From NCBI GenBank assembly GCA_902525935.1, contig CABZJA010000008.1, positions 1 to 58,624 of the forward strand: a DNA stretch of 58,624 nt, written 5' to 3'. The DNA is from an uncultured Pelagibacteraceae bacterium. Its GTDB lineage: Bacteria; Pseudomonadota; Alphaproteobacteria; Pelagibacterales; Pelagibacteraceae. Below the pieces are notes generated by a model. It was not told the DNA's origin. It searched no databases and saw only the letters and a list, made by a program, of their open reading frames with translations. A program made the position numbers and the translations under genes. Below are positions 25,489 to 35,221 of this stretch, in pieces; within the stretch, counting starts at the first letter, position 1, and every line of letters begins with the position of its first letter.

Positions 25489-25517
25489 TTGGACAATTAT
25501 AAACAATCATATATAAA
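25489..25517 (+). promoter_or_regulatory. Sigma-70-type promoter of tRNA-Leu/tig
   Basis: TTGGAC (25489-25494) and TATAAA (25512-25517) are separated by 17 nt, close to consensus, and the predicted start (about 25524) lies just before the tRNA at 25531. Confidence 0.65.
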
Positions 25518-25530
25518 GCACCAATAATTT

Positions 25531-25615
25531 GGGCGAGTGGCGGAATTGGTAGACGCGTTGGTCTTAGGAACCAATAGTGCAAACTGTGAAGGTTCGAGTC
25601 CTTTCTCGCCTACCA
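25531..25615 (+). tRNA. tRNA-Leu (anticodon TAG)
   Basis: The 85-nt sequence folds as a class II tRNA. The acceptor is GGGCGAG with CTCGCCT, the anticodon stem is TTGGT/ACCAA with loop CTTAGGA (anticodon TAG), and it has a long variable arm and the T-loop TTCGAGT. CCA is encoded. It starts a unit in which the trigger factor gene begins 6 nt after the CCA end, so the tRNA is probably the 5' part of the tig transcript. Confidence 0.97.
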
Positions 25616-25621
25616 TATTTT

Positions 25622-27091
25622 ATGAAAGTAACAGTAGAAAATAAAAAAGGTTTAGAAAAAGATATAAAAGTTTTTATCGATAAAAAAACTATATCTGGAT
25701 ATCTCGAGGAGAAATATGAAGAGATTAAAAAAGATGTCGTTTTAAAAGGATTTAGACCAGGGAAAGTACCTACAGAAATTTTAAAAAGACAGTTTGGAAA
25801 AGCTGTATACGGGGAAGTAATAGATAAAGTATTAAAAGATACAACAACTAAAGCTCTTGAAGATAATAAAATTAAACCAGCAGGTCAGCCAAAAATTGAT
25901 TTAAAGTCATTTGGTGAAGGAAAAGATCTCGAATACACAATTTCTGTAACAGAATTGCCAAATGTGGAAGTTGGGTCACTAAAAGATCTTAAAGTCGATG
26001 AATATGTAGTTAAGATTGACCCAAAAGAAACAGATAAAAGAATTGATCAAATAGCAAAAACTCAGAAAAATTTTAAAGATGCTGAAGAAAGTTATGCGGC
26101 TAAAGTGGGTGATTTAGTTGTTTTTGATTATAAGGCAACAGTTGATAGTAAAGATTTTAAGGGAAATGAGGGAAAAAATACTCAACTAGAGCTTGGAAAA
26201 GATTTATTTATTAAAGGATTCGATAAGCAATTAGAAGGTGTTAAAAATAAACAAGATAAAAAAGTAGAAATTAAACTACCTGAAAACTTTCCAGAAAAAG
26301 AAGTAGCTAATAAATCTGCAGTGTTTGAATGTAAAATAACAGCAGTAAAAAAACCTGAAGAAACAAAAATTGACGACAACCTTGCAAAAAATTTAGGTGC
26401 AAAAGACTTAAATAATTTGAAAGAATTAATATCTAAACAAATCAATGATGAATTTAAAAATTCATTAGAAATGATTTCAAAAAAGCAAATTCTTGAGCAG
26501 ATAGAAAAACAGAAACTAGATCAACTACCAGCAAATCTAATTGAACAAGAAGTAAATTTATTAGCCCAAGGTATGAAGGAAGAAGAAAAGAAAAAAAATA
26601 TAAAATACTTCGAGGAGCAAGCTAAAAAAAGAATTAAAACGGGTCTAATTTTAAATGCATTTGGTGAAAAAAATAAAATTAAAGTTTCTCAAGAGGAATT
26701 AAATGCAGAAATACAAAAACAATTTAGAATGATGCCTGGACAAGAAAAAATGGTTAAAGAGTATTATGAGAAAAACCCAGGAGCGATAGAGAGTTTAAGA
26801 GGTTCCATTTATGAAGAAAAGATAATTGGTGAACTTAAAAAAATTGCAAAAGTAAATAAAAAAGAAATTAGCAAAGAAGATGCTGAAAAAATATTAAAAG
26901 AAGAGAATGAAAAAAATCTAATAGAGCAGGAGAAATTAGCAAAACTATCCGAAGGACCAGATGATAAAGTTAAAGAGAAAAAAGAAGTTAAGTCAAAAGA
27001 TAAAAAAGAAAAGAAAATAGCCAAACCAACTAAAGCTCCAAAAAAAGTAGCAAAAAAAACTAAATCAACAAAAAAAGTTAGCAAAAAGTAA
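25622..27091 (+). CDS. tig: Trigger factor, ribosome-associated chaperone/PPIase
   Basis: From the ATG at 25622 the product is 489 residues. It shows the N-terminal ribosome-binding domain with GFRPGKVP (ribosome contact), a central FKBP-like domain (VGDLVVFDYKATVDSK ... FDKQLEGVKNKQDK), and a long helical C-terminal domain. It catches nascent chains at the exit tunnel. A longer reading from 25577 would start inside the tRNA and is rejected. The start lies only 6 nt beyond the tRNA CCA, without a Shine-Dalgarno. The last 70 residues form a lysine-rich tail with many KK pairs (KKVAKKTKSTKKVSKK), longer and more basic than in the E. coli protein. The next gene is clpP. Confidence 0.95.
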   Translation: MKVTVENKKGLEKDIKVFIDKKTISGYLEEKYEEIKKDVVLKGFRPGKVPTEILKRQFGKAVYGEVIDKVLKDTTTKALEDNKIKPAGQPKIDLKSFGEGKDLEYTISVTELPNVEVGSLKDLKVDEYVVKIDPKETDKRIDQIAKTQKNFKDAEESYAAKVGDLVVFDYKATVDSKDFKGNEGKNTQLELGKDLFIKGFDKQLEGVKNKQDKKVEIKLPENFPEKEVANKSAVFECKITAVKKPEETKIDDNLAKNLGAKDLNNLKELISKQINDEFKNSLEMISKKQILEQIEKQKLDQLPANLIEQEVNLLAQGMKEEEKKKNIKYFEEQAKKRIKTGLILNAFGEKNKIKVSQEELNAEIQKQFRMMPGQEKMVKEYYEKNPGAIESLRGSIYEEKIIGELKKIAKVNKKEISKEDAEKILKEENEKNLIEQEKLAKLSEGPDDKVKEKKEVKSKDKKEKKIAKPTKAPKKVAKKTKSTKKVSKK

Positions 27092-27122
27092 TCACAAGTT
27101 GTATAAGTAAATCGAATCACTT

Positions 27123-27734
27123 ATGACAACAAAAATTCCAGAACATTTAAGCACTTTGATCCCAATGGTAGTTGAACAATCAAGCCGTGGTGAAAGAGCT
27201 TATGATATTTATTCGAGATTATTAAAAGAGAGAATTGTTTTTGTGGTTGGACCTATTAATGATGCAGTTGCATCTTTAGTTACTGCTCAATTATTATTTT
27301 TAGAGTCTGAAGATCCTAAAAAAGAAATTTCATTATATATCAATAGTCCAGGTGGATTAGTTACAGCAGGTTTAGGAATTTATGACACGATGCAATATAT
27401 TAAACCTGAGGTCAGCACATTGTGTATTGGTCAAGCGGCAAGTATGGGATCATTTTTGTTAGCTGCAGGATCAAAAGGAAAAAGATTATCATTACCAAAT
27501 TCGAGAATAATGGTTCACCAACCTTCTGCAGGTTTTCAAGGTCAAGCAACTGATATTGAAATTCATGCTAATGAGGTAATGTCTTTGAAAAAAAGATTGA
27601 ATGAAATTTATTCTAAACACACAGGTAAGTCAGTTGATCAAATTAAAGAAGCTTTGGAGAGAGACAATTTTATGACACCAGATAACGCTAAAGATTTTGG
27701 TTTAATCGATAAAGTGGTAGAAAAAAGAGACTAA
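27123..27734 (+). CDS. clpP: ATP-dependent Clp protease proteolytic subunit
   Basis: The 203-residue serine protease has the full catalytic triad: S107 in [15 protein letters not shown]132 in [11 protein letters not shown] and D181 in [10 protein letters not shown]. It has the family N-terminus, including [22 protein letters not shown]. It forms a tetradecameric barrel that degrades proteins fed by ClpX. The gene lies 31 nt after tig and 89 nt before clpX, the usual tig-clpP-clpX-lon order. Confidence 0.97.
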   Translation: MTTKIPEHLSTLIPMVVEQSSRGERAYDIYSRLLKERIVFVVGPINDAVASLVTAQLLFLESEDPKKEISLYINSPGGLVTAGLGIYDTMQYIKPEVSTLCIGQAASMGSFLLAAGSKGKRLSLPNSRIMVHQPSAGFQGQATDIEIHANEVMSLKKRLNEIYSKHTGKSVDQIKEALERDNFMTPDNAKDFGLIDKVVEKRD

Positions 27735-27823
27735 ATAACAATATATAGTTTATTCACAACCTATACTTGATTAAGAAGTAATCTTTGTAATAAAGTGTTC
27801 AAATTGATTCGTTATAAAAAATT

Positions 27824-29086
27824 ATGAGCAATAATAATAAAAATATTCTTTACTGTTCTTTCTGCGGAAAGAGTCAACATGAGGTCAGAAAATTAATTGC
27901 TGGCCCTACAGTATTTATATGTGATGAGTGTGTTGAGCTATGCATGGATATAATTAAAGAAGAGAGCAAAGATACTTTTGTAAAACACCAAGATGGATTA
28001 CCATCACCTAAAGAAATTTGTGCAGTTCTAGATGATTATGTAATCGGTCAAGATCATGCAAAAAAAGTTTTATCAGTTGCAGTTCACAATCATTACAAAA
28101 GATTAAATTACGAAAACAAGACAAGCAAAAACGTAGAACTTTCAAAATCAAATATTTTATTATTAGGGCCAACTGGATGTGGAAAAACTTTACTTGCTCA
28201 AACTTTAGCAAGAATTTTAGATGTTCCATTTACAATGGCAGATGCAACCACATTAACTGAAGCTGGATATGTTGGTGAAGATGTTGAAAACATAATATTA
28301 AAATTATTACAAGCAGCAGATTATAATGTCGAAAAAGCACAAAGAGGAATTGTTTATATTGATGAGGTAGATAAAATTAGTAGAAAATCAGAAAACCCGT
28401 CAATTACAAGAGATGTATCTGGTGAAGGTGTTCAACAGGCTTTATTGAAAATTATGGAGGGAACAGTTGCTAGTGTGCCTCCTCAAGGTGGAAGAAAACA
28501 TCCGCAACAAGAATTCTTGCAGGTAGATACCACTAACATTTTATTTATTTGTGGTGGTGCGTTTGCAGGTTTAGATAAAATTATTTCGCAAAGAGATAAA
28601 GGTTCATCAATTGGATTTGGCGCTGAGGTTAAAAGTTTAGAGGATAAAAAAGTAGGCGAGTGGATGAAGAATTTAGAGCCTGAAGACTTATTAAAATATG
28701 GACTGATACCAGAATTTGTAGGAAGACTTCCAATAGCAGCTACTTTAGATGATCTCGATGAGAAATCTTTAGTTAAAATTCTACTTGAGCCAAAAAATTC
28801 TCTAGTTAAACAATACCAAGAGCTATTTAAATTAGAGGGAGTAAAACTTACTTTTAAAGATCAATCAGTAAAAGATATAGCCAACAAAGCTATATCCAAA
28901 AAAACTGGAGCAAGAGGACTTAGATCTATTCTAGAAAGTATATTGTTAAAAACCATGTTTGATCTACCAAGTCAAGATAACATTGAGGAAGTTATAATTG
29001 ATTCTGGTGCGGCGAAAGGTGTATCAGCACCTGTTATTGTTCATTCGAAGAACAAAACTAAAACTGACAAGACTTCAGCAGCATAA
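27824..29086 (+). CDS. clpX: ATP-dependent Clp protease ATPase subunit ClpX
   Basis: The 420-residue AAA+ unfoldase has its N-terminal zinc-binding domain (C11, C14, C33, C36 in CSFCG...CDEC), Walker A GPTGCGKT at about 115-122, Walker [11 protein letters not shown], and the loop [21 protein letters not shown] with the sensor region following. It binds ssrA-type tags, unfolds substrates and passes them to ClpP. The upstream 89 bp, without a gene, may contain its own promoter, but no clean consensus is seen. Confidence 0.97.
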   Translation: MSNNNKNILYCSFCGKSQHEVRKLIAGPTVFICDECVELCMDIIKEESKDTFVKHQDGLPSPKEICAVLDDYVIGQDHAKKVLSVAVHNHYKRLNYENKTSKNVELSKSNILLLGPTGCGKTLLAQTLARILDVPFTMADATTLTEAGYVGEDVENIILKLLQAADYNVEKAQRGIVYIDEVDKISRKSENPSITRDVSGEGVQQALLKIMEGTVASVPPQGGRKHPQQEFLQVDTTNILFICGGAFAGLDKIISQRDKGSSIGFGAEVKSLEDKKVGEWMKNLEPEDLLKYGLIPEFVGRLPIAATLDDLDEKSLVKILLEPKNSLVKQYQELFKLEGVKLTFKDQSVKDIANKAISKKTGARGLRSILESILLKTMFDLPSQDNIEEVIIDSGAAKGVSAPVIVHSKNKTKTDKTSAA

Positions 29087-29148
29087 TTTCACGTTAATAA
29101 ACCATATTTTCCTATTGCATTATAAAATATAATATCCATATTTCTCTG

Positions 29149-31536
29149 ATGGATATAAAAGTGACATTGCCATTATTGCCATTAAGAGACATAGTTGTTT
29201 TCCCAAGTATGGTTATCCCTTTATTTGTTGGAAGAGATAAGTCTATCACCGCTTTAAATGAAGTAATGAAGGGTGATAAAAAAATTGTTCTTACCACACA
29301 AAAAAATTCTGAAGTTGATGACCCAAAAAAAAATGATGTATTCATTTATGGATGTGAAAGTAATATTTTACAACTTCTTAAACTTCCAGATGGAACGGTT
29401 AAAGTATTAGTCGAAGGTACCAAGAGAGTAAAAATAGTTGATTTTAAAGATGACGAAAAATTTATCAAATGTTCATTTGAATACCAAAAAGATATTATTT
29501 CAAAAGATGATGATCTGCTCCCATTAAGTTTAACTGCTATAAAAAGATTAGAAAAGCTTACCACAGTTAATAAAAAAATATCTTCTGAGACAATCAACAA
29601 CATTAAACAATTAAAAGATCCATCAAAAATTGCAGACAATATAATTTCTCATATAAATGCCAGCATTTCTGAAAAACAACAAATTTTCGAAACATTAGAT
29701 GTTAAAAAAAGATTAAATAGTGTCATTAAAATTATGGAAAATGAGGCAAGCATTATTGGTGTTGAGAAAAGAATAAGAGGAAGAGTTAAAACCCAAATGG
29801 AGAAAACACAAAGAGAGTATTATTTAAATGAACAGTTAAAAGCTATTCAAAAAGAATTAGGTGAAATTGAAGACGGTAAGGACGAGACTACAAGTTTAAA
29901 AAAATCTATTTTGAGATCAAAGATGCCAAAAGAAGTCGAAAAGAAATGCATGTCAGAATTAAAAAAATTAAAAAACATGAGTCCAATGTCAGCAGAGGCT
30001 ACAGTTGTAAGAAATTACCTAGATTGGATGATAGATTTACCATGGTTTAAAAAAGATAAAGTAGACATCGATTTAAATAAAGCTTTAAAAATCCTTGAGG
30101 AAGATCACTTTGGACTAGAAAAAGTTAAAGAGCGAATTATTGAATTCTTAGCAGTTCAAAAAAGAATGGATAAAATAAAAGGCCCCATTTTATGTTTAGT
30201 GGGTCCACCAGGTGTAGGAAAAACTTCTTTAGGTAAATCAATAGCTAAGGCAACCAACAGAGAATTTGTAAGAATGTCTTTAGGTGGAGTAAGAGATGAA
30301 GCAGAAATAAGAGGTCACAGAAGAACTTATATTGGTTCGCTCCCTGGAAAAATTATTCAAATGATGAAAAAAGCTGGTACTAAAAATCCTTTATTTTTAC
30401 TTGATGAAATTGATAAAGTCGGAAACGATTACAGAGGTGATCCATCATCAGCTTTATTAGAGGCTTTGGATCCAGAACAAAACACAACATTTAACGATCA
30501 TTATTTAGAAGTCGATTATGATTTATCAGATGTAATGTTTGTGACAACAGCCAATACGCTAAATATTCTTCCACCACTTTTAGACAGAATGGAAGTCATA
30601 AGAATTCCAGGATATACAGAAGATGAGAAGATTAATATTGCAAACAAATATCTACTTCCTAAGCAAATCAAAGACAACGGTGTTAAAGAAGGTGAAATGA
30701 AGTTAGCTGACGATACAATAAAAGAAATTATAAGAAGCTATACAAGAGAAAGTGGTGTAAGAAATTTAGAGAGAGAAATATCGAAAGTAACAAGAAAAGT
30801 TGTAAAAAAAGTTGTAAATAATGAAGAAAAGAGCGTTGAGATTAATGATAAAAATATACCTGACTTTCTTGGAATTAAGAAGTTTAAATTTGGTGAACTA
30901 GAATCGGATAATAAAGTTGGAATAGTTATAGGTTTAGCTTGGACAGAGTTTGGGGGAGAGATATTAAAAGTTGAGACAGTTAATATGCCAGGTAAGGGCA
31001 GAATGCAAATAACTGGTAAGTTAGGCGATGTAATGCAAGAGTCTGTAAAAGCTGCAAAATCTTATGTTAGATCAAAATGTTTAGAGTTTGGAGTAACACC
31101 TCCACTATTTGAGAAAAAAGATTTTCATATTCACGTTCCAGAGGGTGCAACACCAAAAGATGGACCTTCTGCAGGTATTGCCATGGTTACATCAATTGTA
31201 TCTTCAATTACTAAAGTTCCAGTCAAAAGAGAAATAGCAATGACGGGCGAAGTAACAATAACAGGTCAGGTTTTACCAATCGGTGGGTTAAAAGAAAAAT
31301 TATTAGCAGCTCATAGAGCTGGCGTTAAAAAAGTTTTGATACCTAAAGAAAATGAAAAAGATTTAGTTGATGTTCCAAAAAAAGTTAAAGATGATATTGA
31401 AATTGTGCCAGTAGAAACTGCAGATGAAGTAATCAAAATAGCTTTAATTAAAGAATTGAAGCCTACTGAGTGGACTGAAGTAGATAAATTAACTGAAACT
31501 AAAAAAGATGATAAATCTCAAGCTAGTATTCAGTAA
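29149..31536 (+). CDS. lon: ATP-dependent protease Lon
   Basis: The 795-residue protein has the N-terminal LAN substrate domain (LPLLPLRDIVVFPSMVIPLF), Walker A GPPGVGKTSLGKS, Walker B PLFLLDEIDKV, and the C-terminal protease domain with catalytic Ser in KDGPSAGIAM and Lys in GGLKEKLLAA. Lon degrades misfolded and specific regulatory proteins in the cytoplasm. The length is normal. It lies 62 nt after clpX; a TATAAT at 29128 in this gap may be part of a promoter, although no good -35 is present. tRNA-Val follows 47 nt after its stop. Confidence 0.97.
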   Translation: MDIKVTLPLLPLRDIVVFPSMVIPLFVGRDKSITALNEVMKGDKKIVLTTQKNSEVDDPKKNDVFIYGCESNILQLLKLPDGTVKVLVEGTKRVKIVDFKDDEKFIKCSFEYQKDIISKDDDLLPLSLTAIKRLEKLTTVNKKISSETINNIKQLKDPSKIADNIISHINASISEKQQIFETLDVKKRLNSVIKIMENEASIIGVEKRIRGRVKTQMEKTQREYYLNEQLKAIQKELGEIEDGKDETTSLKKSILRSKMPKEVEKKCMSELKKLKNMSPMSAEATVVRNYLDWMIDLPWFKKDKVDIDLNKALKILEEDHFGLEKVKERIIEFLAVQKRMDKIKGPILCLVGPPGVGKTSLGKSIAKATNREFVRMSLGGVRDEAEIRGHRRTYIGSLPGKIIQMMKKAGTKNPLFLLDEIDKVGNDYRGDPSSALLEALDPEQNTTFNDHYLEVDYDLSDVMFVTTANTLNILPPLLDRMEVIRIPGYTEDEKINIANKYLLPKQIKDNGVKEGEMKLADDTIKEIIRSYTRESGVRNLEREISKVTRKVVKKVVNNEEKSVEINDKNIPDFLGIKKFKFGELESDNKVGIVIGLAWTEFGGEILKVETVNMPGKGRMQITGKLGDVMQESVKAAKSYVRSKCLEFGVTPPLFEKKDFHIHVPEGATPKDGPSAGIAMVTSIVSSITKVPVKREIAMTGEVTITGQVLPIGGLKEKLLAAHRAGVKKVLIPKENEKDLVDVPKKVKDDIEIVPVETADEVIKIALIKELKPTEWTEVDKLTETKKDDKSQASIQ

Positions 31537-31583
31537 TAAACAATTTACATTATAATAACCTTGATGTAATAGTACCATGTTTT

Positions 31584-31659
31584 GGGCGGTTAGCTCAGTT
31601 GGTAGAGCATCTCGTTTACACCGAGGGGGTCAAAGGTTCGAGTCCTTTACTGCCCACCA
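31584..31659 (+). tRNA. tRNA-Val (anticodon TAC)
   Basis: The 76-nt tRNA has acceptor GGGCGGT/ACTGCCC, D-arm GCTC/GAGC, anticodon arm TCTCG/CGAGG with loop TTTACAC (TAC), T-arm AAGG/CCTT with TTCGAGT, and encoded CCA. A TTTACA at 31544 with a weak TAATAG 17 nt later is a possible promoter. tRNA-Asp follows after 6 nt, so the two are probably one transcript. Confidence 0.97.
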
Positions 31660-31665
31660 GAACAC

Positions 31666-31742
31666 GGGGGTGTAGCTCAGTTGGTTAGAGCGATCGCCTG
31701 TCACGCGATAGGTCGAGGGTTCGAGTCCCTTCACTCCCGCCA
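31666..31742 (+). tRNA. tRNA-Asp (anticodon GTC)
   Basis: The 77-nt tRNA has acceptor GGGGGTG/CACTCCC, D-arm GCTC/GAGC, anticodon arm ATCGC/GCGAT with loop CTGTCAC (GTC), T-arm GAGGG/CCCTT with TTCGAGT, discriminator G and encoded CCA. It is paired with tRNA-Val and is followed by the gap before nuoA. Confidence 0.97.
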
Positions 31743-31952
31743 CTAATTGATAACTATTATCATATATCTAATTAAATGAACAAATTGGGCTATAATAACG
31801 TGACTAATTTGCACTATTAATATGATTAAATATATCTATAAAAATCCCTATTAATCTATGAAATTAAATAACTATCAATCAGAGAAAAAAAGATTTATAT
31901 TATGAATCTTATCAGTTTTTTCTTATTTACAAATTTTTAATATTTTTGAATT
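31743..31952 (+). other. 210-bp gap before nuoA: weak hairpin and candidate nuo promoter
   Basis: No credible gene is seen here. TGATAACTATTATCA (31748-31762) is a perfect 6-bp inverted repeat just after tRNA-Asp and may mark the tRNA transcript end. TTGCAC (31809-31814) and TATATC (31831-31836), 16 nt apart, are a possible promoter for the nuo operon. Another TATAAT is at 31791. These are low-confidence reads in an A/T-rich stretch. Confidence 0.35.
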
Positions 31953-32321
31953 ATGCTTGCGGATTTCTTAACTGATTACTTACCAATAATTGTATTTTTA
32001 GTAGTTGCACTTGTATTAAGTATAGCATTTGTAGCAGTCAACTATTTAGCATCTCCAAAAAACCCTGATCCAGAAAAATTATCAGCATATGAGTGTGGAT
32101 TTGAACCGTTTAATGACTCGAGAATGGAATTTGATGTAAGATTTTATCTTGTAGCAATATTATTTATTATATTTGATTTAGAAATTGCTTTTCTATTTCC
32201 TTGGGCAATATCTCTAGGCAAAATTGGAATATTTGGATTTACATCAATGATGATTTTTTTATTTATTCTTACTATTGGGTTTATTTATGAATGGAAAAAG
32301 GGAGCATTAGATTGGGAATAA
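31953..32321 (+). CDS. nuoA: NADH-quinone oxidoreductase subunit A
   Basis: The 122-residue, three-span membrane protein has [10 protein letters not shown] (conserved Cys loop) between helices one and two and [27 protein letters not shown], split over helix two. It is the first gene of a complete 14-gene complex I operon (nuoA to nuoN), each gene overlapping or within a few nt of the next. NuoA helps couple quinone reduction to proton pumping at the membrane arm base. Confidence 0.96.
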   Translation: MLADFLTDYLPIIVFLVVALVLSIAFVAVNYLASPKNPDPEKLSAYECGFEPFNDSRMEFDVRFYLVAILFIIFDLEIAFLFPWAISLGKIGIFGFTSMMIFLFILTIGFIYEWKKGALDWE

Positions 32322-32322
32322 A

Positions 32323-32844
32323 ATGAATTTAGAAGAAAGAAAAAAAAATATTCCAGAAGAATTCAAACAATTAGCACAAGATTTTAGTGATAATGGTTTT
32401 ATAACAACTTCACTAGATAATTTAGTTAACTGGGCTAGAACTGGATCATTGCATTGGATGACTTTTGGTCTTGCATGTTGTGCAGTTGAAATGATGCAAA
32501 CTTCAATGCCAAGATATGATTTAGAAAGGTTTGGTGCTGCTCCTAGAGCTTCACCTAGACAATCAGATGTAATGATTGTTGCTGGAACTCTTACAAATAA
32601 AATGGCTCCAGCACTAAGAAAAGTTTATGACCAGATGCCTGAACCAAGATATGTAATTTCCATGGGAAGTTGCGCAAATGGAGGTGGATATTATCACTAT
32701 TCTTACTCTGTAGTAAGAGGTTGTGATCGCATTGTACCAGTTGATGTTTATGTTCCTGGATGCCCTCCATCCGCAGAAGCACTTTTATATGGGATCATGC
32801 AACTTCAAAAAAAAATCAGAAACAAAGGCTCTCTGGAAAGATAA
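32323..32844 (+). CDS. nuoB: NADH-quinone oxidoreductase subunit B
   Basis: The 173-residue peripheral-arm subunit ligates Fe-S cluster N2, the electron donor to quinone. Cluster cysteines are visible in [26 protein letters not shown] and [10 protein letters not shown]. The N-terminal extension is short. It starts 1 nt after nuoA and is 3 nt from nuoC. Confidence 0.97.
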   Translation: MNLEERKKNIPEEFKQLAQDFSDNGFITTSLDNLVNWARTGSLHWMTFGLACCAVEMMQTSMPRYDLERFGAAPRASPRQSDVMIVAGTLTNKMAPALRKVYDQMPEPRYVISMGSCANGGGYYHYSYSVVRGCDRIVPVDVYVPGCPPSAEALLYGIMQLQKKIRNKGSLER

Positions 32845-32847
32845 AAA

Positions 32848-33438
32848 ATGCAAAACATCCAGGATTTAGAAAAAATTTTGAATTCAGAACTTAATACTAA
32901 AATAAAAAGTTCTTTAATTAAACATAACCAAATTTACTTAAAAATTGATGAAGAGGACTTAACAGAAGTTATTTTGTTCTTAAAAACTAATTCAAAAACT
33001 AAATTTAGACAACTGATAGATATCACAGCTGTAGATTTTCCTGAAAATGAAATTAGATTTAAATTAGTTTATCTATTATTAAGTCATGAATTTAATCAAA
33101 GAATTATCACAGAGATAGATGTAAAAGAAAAAGAAATTATTGGCTCAATAACATCTATATTTCCTGCTGCAAATTGGATGGAAAGAGAAGTTTTTGACAT
33201 GTATGGAATTGATTTTAAAGATCATCCAGACTTGAGAAGAATACTTACAGATTATGGTTTTGAAGGACATCCATTAAGAAAAGATTTTCCTTTAACAGGT
33301 CATAATGAGGTTAGATACAGTCATGAAACTAAAAAAGTTATTTATGAACCAGTAAAATTAGAACAAAATTATAGAAACTTTGATTATGAAAGTCCTTGGG
33401 AAGGAACCAAGTATATAAAAGAACAAACCAAAGAATAA
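32848..33438 (+). CDS. nuoC: NADH-quinone oxidoreductase subunit C
   Basis: The 196-residue NuoC-type subunit has the 30-kDa family block [29 protein letters not shown] (abbreviated) and [12 protein letters not shown] near residue 140. It is separate from NuoD, as in most alphaproteobacteria, not fused as in E. coli. Its stop overlaps the nuoD start by 1 nt (TAATG). Confidence 0.95.
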   Translation: MQNIQDLEKILNSELNTKIKSSLIKHNQIYLKIDEEDLTEVILFLKTNSKTKFRQLIDITAVDFPENEIRFKLVYLLLSHEFNQRIITEIDVKEKEIIGSITSIFPAANWMEREVFDMYGIDFKDHPDLRRILTDYGFEGHPLRKDFPLTGHNEVRYSHETKKVIYEPVKLEQNYRNFDYESPWEGTKYIKEQTKE

Positions 33439-34613
33439 TGGCAAAAGAAACTAAAACTTTAAATCTAAATTTTGGACCTCAACATCCTGCTGCTCACGGA
33501 GTTTTGAGATTAATTTTACAGTTGGATGGCGAAATCGTTGAAAAAGCAGATCCACATATTGGTTTATTGCATAGAGGGACAGAAAAATTAATTGAAAATA
33601 AAACTTATACTCAAGCCGTTCCGTATTTTGATCGACTAGATTATGTAGCACCAATGAACCAAGAACACGCTTTTGCCTTAGCAATTGAAAAAATATTAAA
33701 AATAGAAGTGCCAATAAGAGCTCAATACATAAGAGTTATGTTTTGTGAGATTGGACGAATACTAAGTCATATTTTAAATGTCACAACACAAGCAATGGAT
33801 GTTGGTGCGTTAACCCCAACTTTATGGGGATTTGAAGAGAGAGAAATATTAATGGGTTTTTATGAAAAAGTTTCTGGTTCTAGATTGCATGCTAATTATT
33901 TTAGAGCTGGAGGAGTACATCAAGATCTACCAAAAGGTTTAGATAAAGAGATCGGAAAATTTTGTGAAAGATTTCCAAAAATATTAAATGATTTAGAATT
34001 ACTTTTAACTGATAACCGAATATTTAAGCAAAGGAACGTTGATATAGGAGTAGTATCAAAACAAGATGCTCTCGATTATTCTTTTTCAGGTGTTATGTTG
34101 AGAGGATCTGGCGTTCCCTGGGATTTAAGAAAATCCCAGCCTTACGATTGTTATGAACAATTCGAATTTAAAATTCCAGTAGGAAAAAATGGTGATTGTT
34201 ATGACAGATATCTATGCAGAATTGAAGAAATGAAAGAAAGTGTAAATATAATAAATCAATGCTTGGCAAATTTACCTATAGGACCAATTAAAACTGATGA
34301 TGGAAAAATCAGTCCACCACCAAAAAAAGAAATAAAACAATCTATGGAAGCATTGATCCATCACTTCAAGTTATATACTGAAGGTTATAGAGTTGATAAA
34401 GATGAAATATATACAGCTGTAGAGGCCCCTAAAGGAGAATTTGGTGTTTACTTAATATCTGATGGTTCAAGCAAACCTTACAAATGCAAAATAAGAGCCC
34501 CAGGATTTTCTCATTTGCAAGCAATGGATTATTTAATCAGAGGTCATATGTTAGCTGATGTTCCTGCGGTTTTAGGCTCAATGGATATTGTTTTTGGAGA
34601 GGTAGATAGATAA
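33438..34613 (+). CDS. nuoD: NADH-quinone oxidoreductase subunit D
   Basis: From the ATG at 33438 the product is 391 residues and starts [21 protein letters not shown], the conserved opening of the 49-kDa subunit that helps form the quinone site. The central [20 protein letters not shown] and the C-terminal DIVFGEVDR also match. A longer reading from 33396 would sit in the end of nuoC and is rejected. Confidence 0.97.
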   Translation: MAKETKTLNLNFGPQHPAAHGVLRLILQLDGEIVEKADPHIGLLHRGTEKLIENKTYTQAVPYFDRLDYVAPMNQEHAFALAIEKILKIEVPIRAQYIRVMFCEIGRILSHILNVTTQAMDVGALTPTLWGFEEREILMGFYEKVSGSRLHANYFRAGGVHQDLPKGLDKEIGKFCERFPKILNDLELLLTDNRIFKQRNVDIGVVSKQDALDYSFSGVMLRGSGVPWDLRKSQPYDCYEQFEFKIPVGKNGDCYDRYLCRIEEMKESVNIINQCLANLPIGPIKTDDGKISPPPKKEIKQSMEALIHHFKLYTEGYRVDKDEIYTAVEAPKGEFGVYLISDGSSKPYKCKIRAPGFSHLQAMDYLIRGHMLADVPAVLGSMDIVFGEVDR

Positions 34614-35221
34614 TGGCTGTTAAAAAAATATCGAAAGTTCAACCTGAAAAATTTGAATTTAGTAATAAAAATAAAGAAACTGCTGATAGTATTATCAAAA
34701 ATTATCCTTCTGGAAAACAACAAAGTGCTGTTATGGCTTTATTGTACTTAGCACAAAAACAAAATGATAATTGGATACCTTTAAGTGCGATGAAATACAT
34801 AGCAAATTATTTAGATATGCCATACATAAAAGTATATGAAGTGGCTACGTTTTATAGCATGTATAATTTAACTCCAGTTGGTAAATATTTTTTTCAAGTT
34901 TGTACTACGACCCCATGTATGTTAAGGGGTGCATATAATTTAGTAGATGTTTGTAAAAAAAAAATTTCTGAAGAAGAAAATCGTTTGTCAGAGGATGGAA
35001 AAACTTCTTGGTTAGAAGTAGAATGTCTAGGTGCTTGTGTGAACGCTCCAATGCTTCAATTAAATGAAGATTATTATGAAGATTTAGATCCAGCAAAACT
35101 CGAGCAAATAATTGATAAAATAAGCAATGATGAAGTTCCACAACCAGGATCTTATAGAGGCAGATTAAGTTCTGAACCAGAAAATACTAGAAAAACATTA
35201 ATAGGTAATAAAAATGCTTGA
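34613..35221 (+). CDS. nuoE: NADH-quinone oxidoreductase subunit E
   Basis: The 202-residue 24-kDa subunit binds a 2Fe-2S cluster through CTTTPCML (two Cys) and [10 protein letters not shown] (two Cys). It belongs to the NADH-oxidising module with NuoF and NuoG. The C-terminal [16 protein letters not shown] matches alphaproteobacterial forms. The 1-nt overlap with nuoD and 8-nt overlap with nuoF suggest translational coupling. Confidence 0.95.
   Translation: MAVKKISKVQPEKFEFSNKNKETADSIIKNYPSGKQQSAVMALLYLAQKQNDNWIPLSAMKYIANYLDMPYIKVYEVATFYSMYNLTPVGKYFFQVCTTTPCMLRGAYNLVDVCKKKISEEENRLSEDGKTSWLEVECLGACVNAPMLQLNEDYYEDLDPAKLEQIIDKISNDEVPQPGSYRGRLSSEPENTRKTLIGNKNA

Noticed and set aside
25577..25621. 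Upstream ATG in frame with trigger factor
   Set aside because: It lies inside the mature tRNA-Leu; the next in-frame ATG at 25622 gives the standard trigger factor N-terminus.
26809..27120. 103-codon minus-strand reading frame over the tig tail
   Set aside because: It is the antisense of the lysine-rich tail; Phe/Ser-rich translation without any family match.
31791..31796. TATAAT before nuoA as a -10 box
   Set aside because: No acceptable -35 hexamer lies 16-18 nt upstream, and such hexamers occur by chance in A/T-rich DNA.
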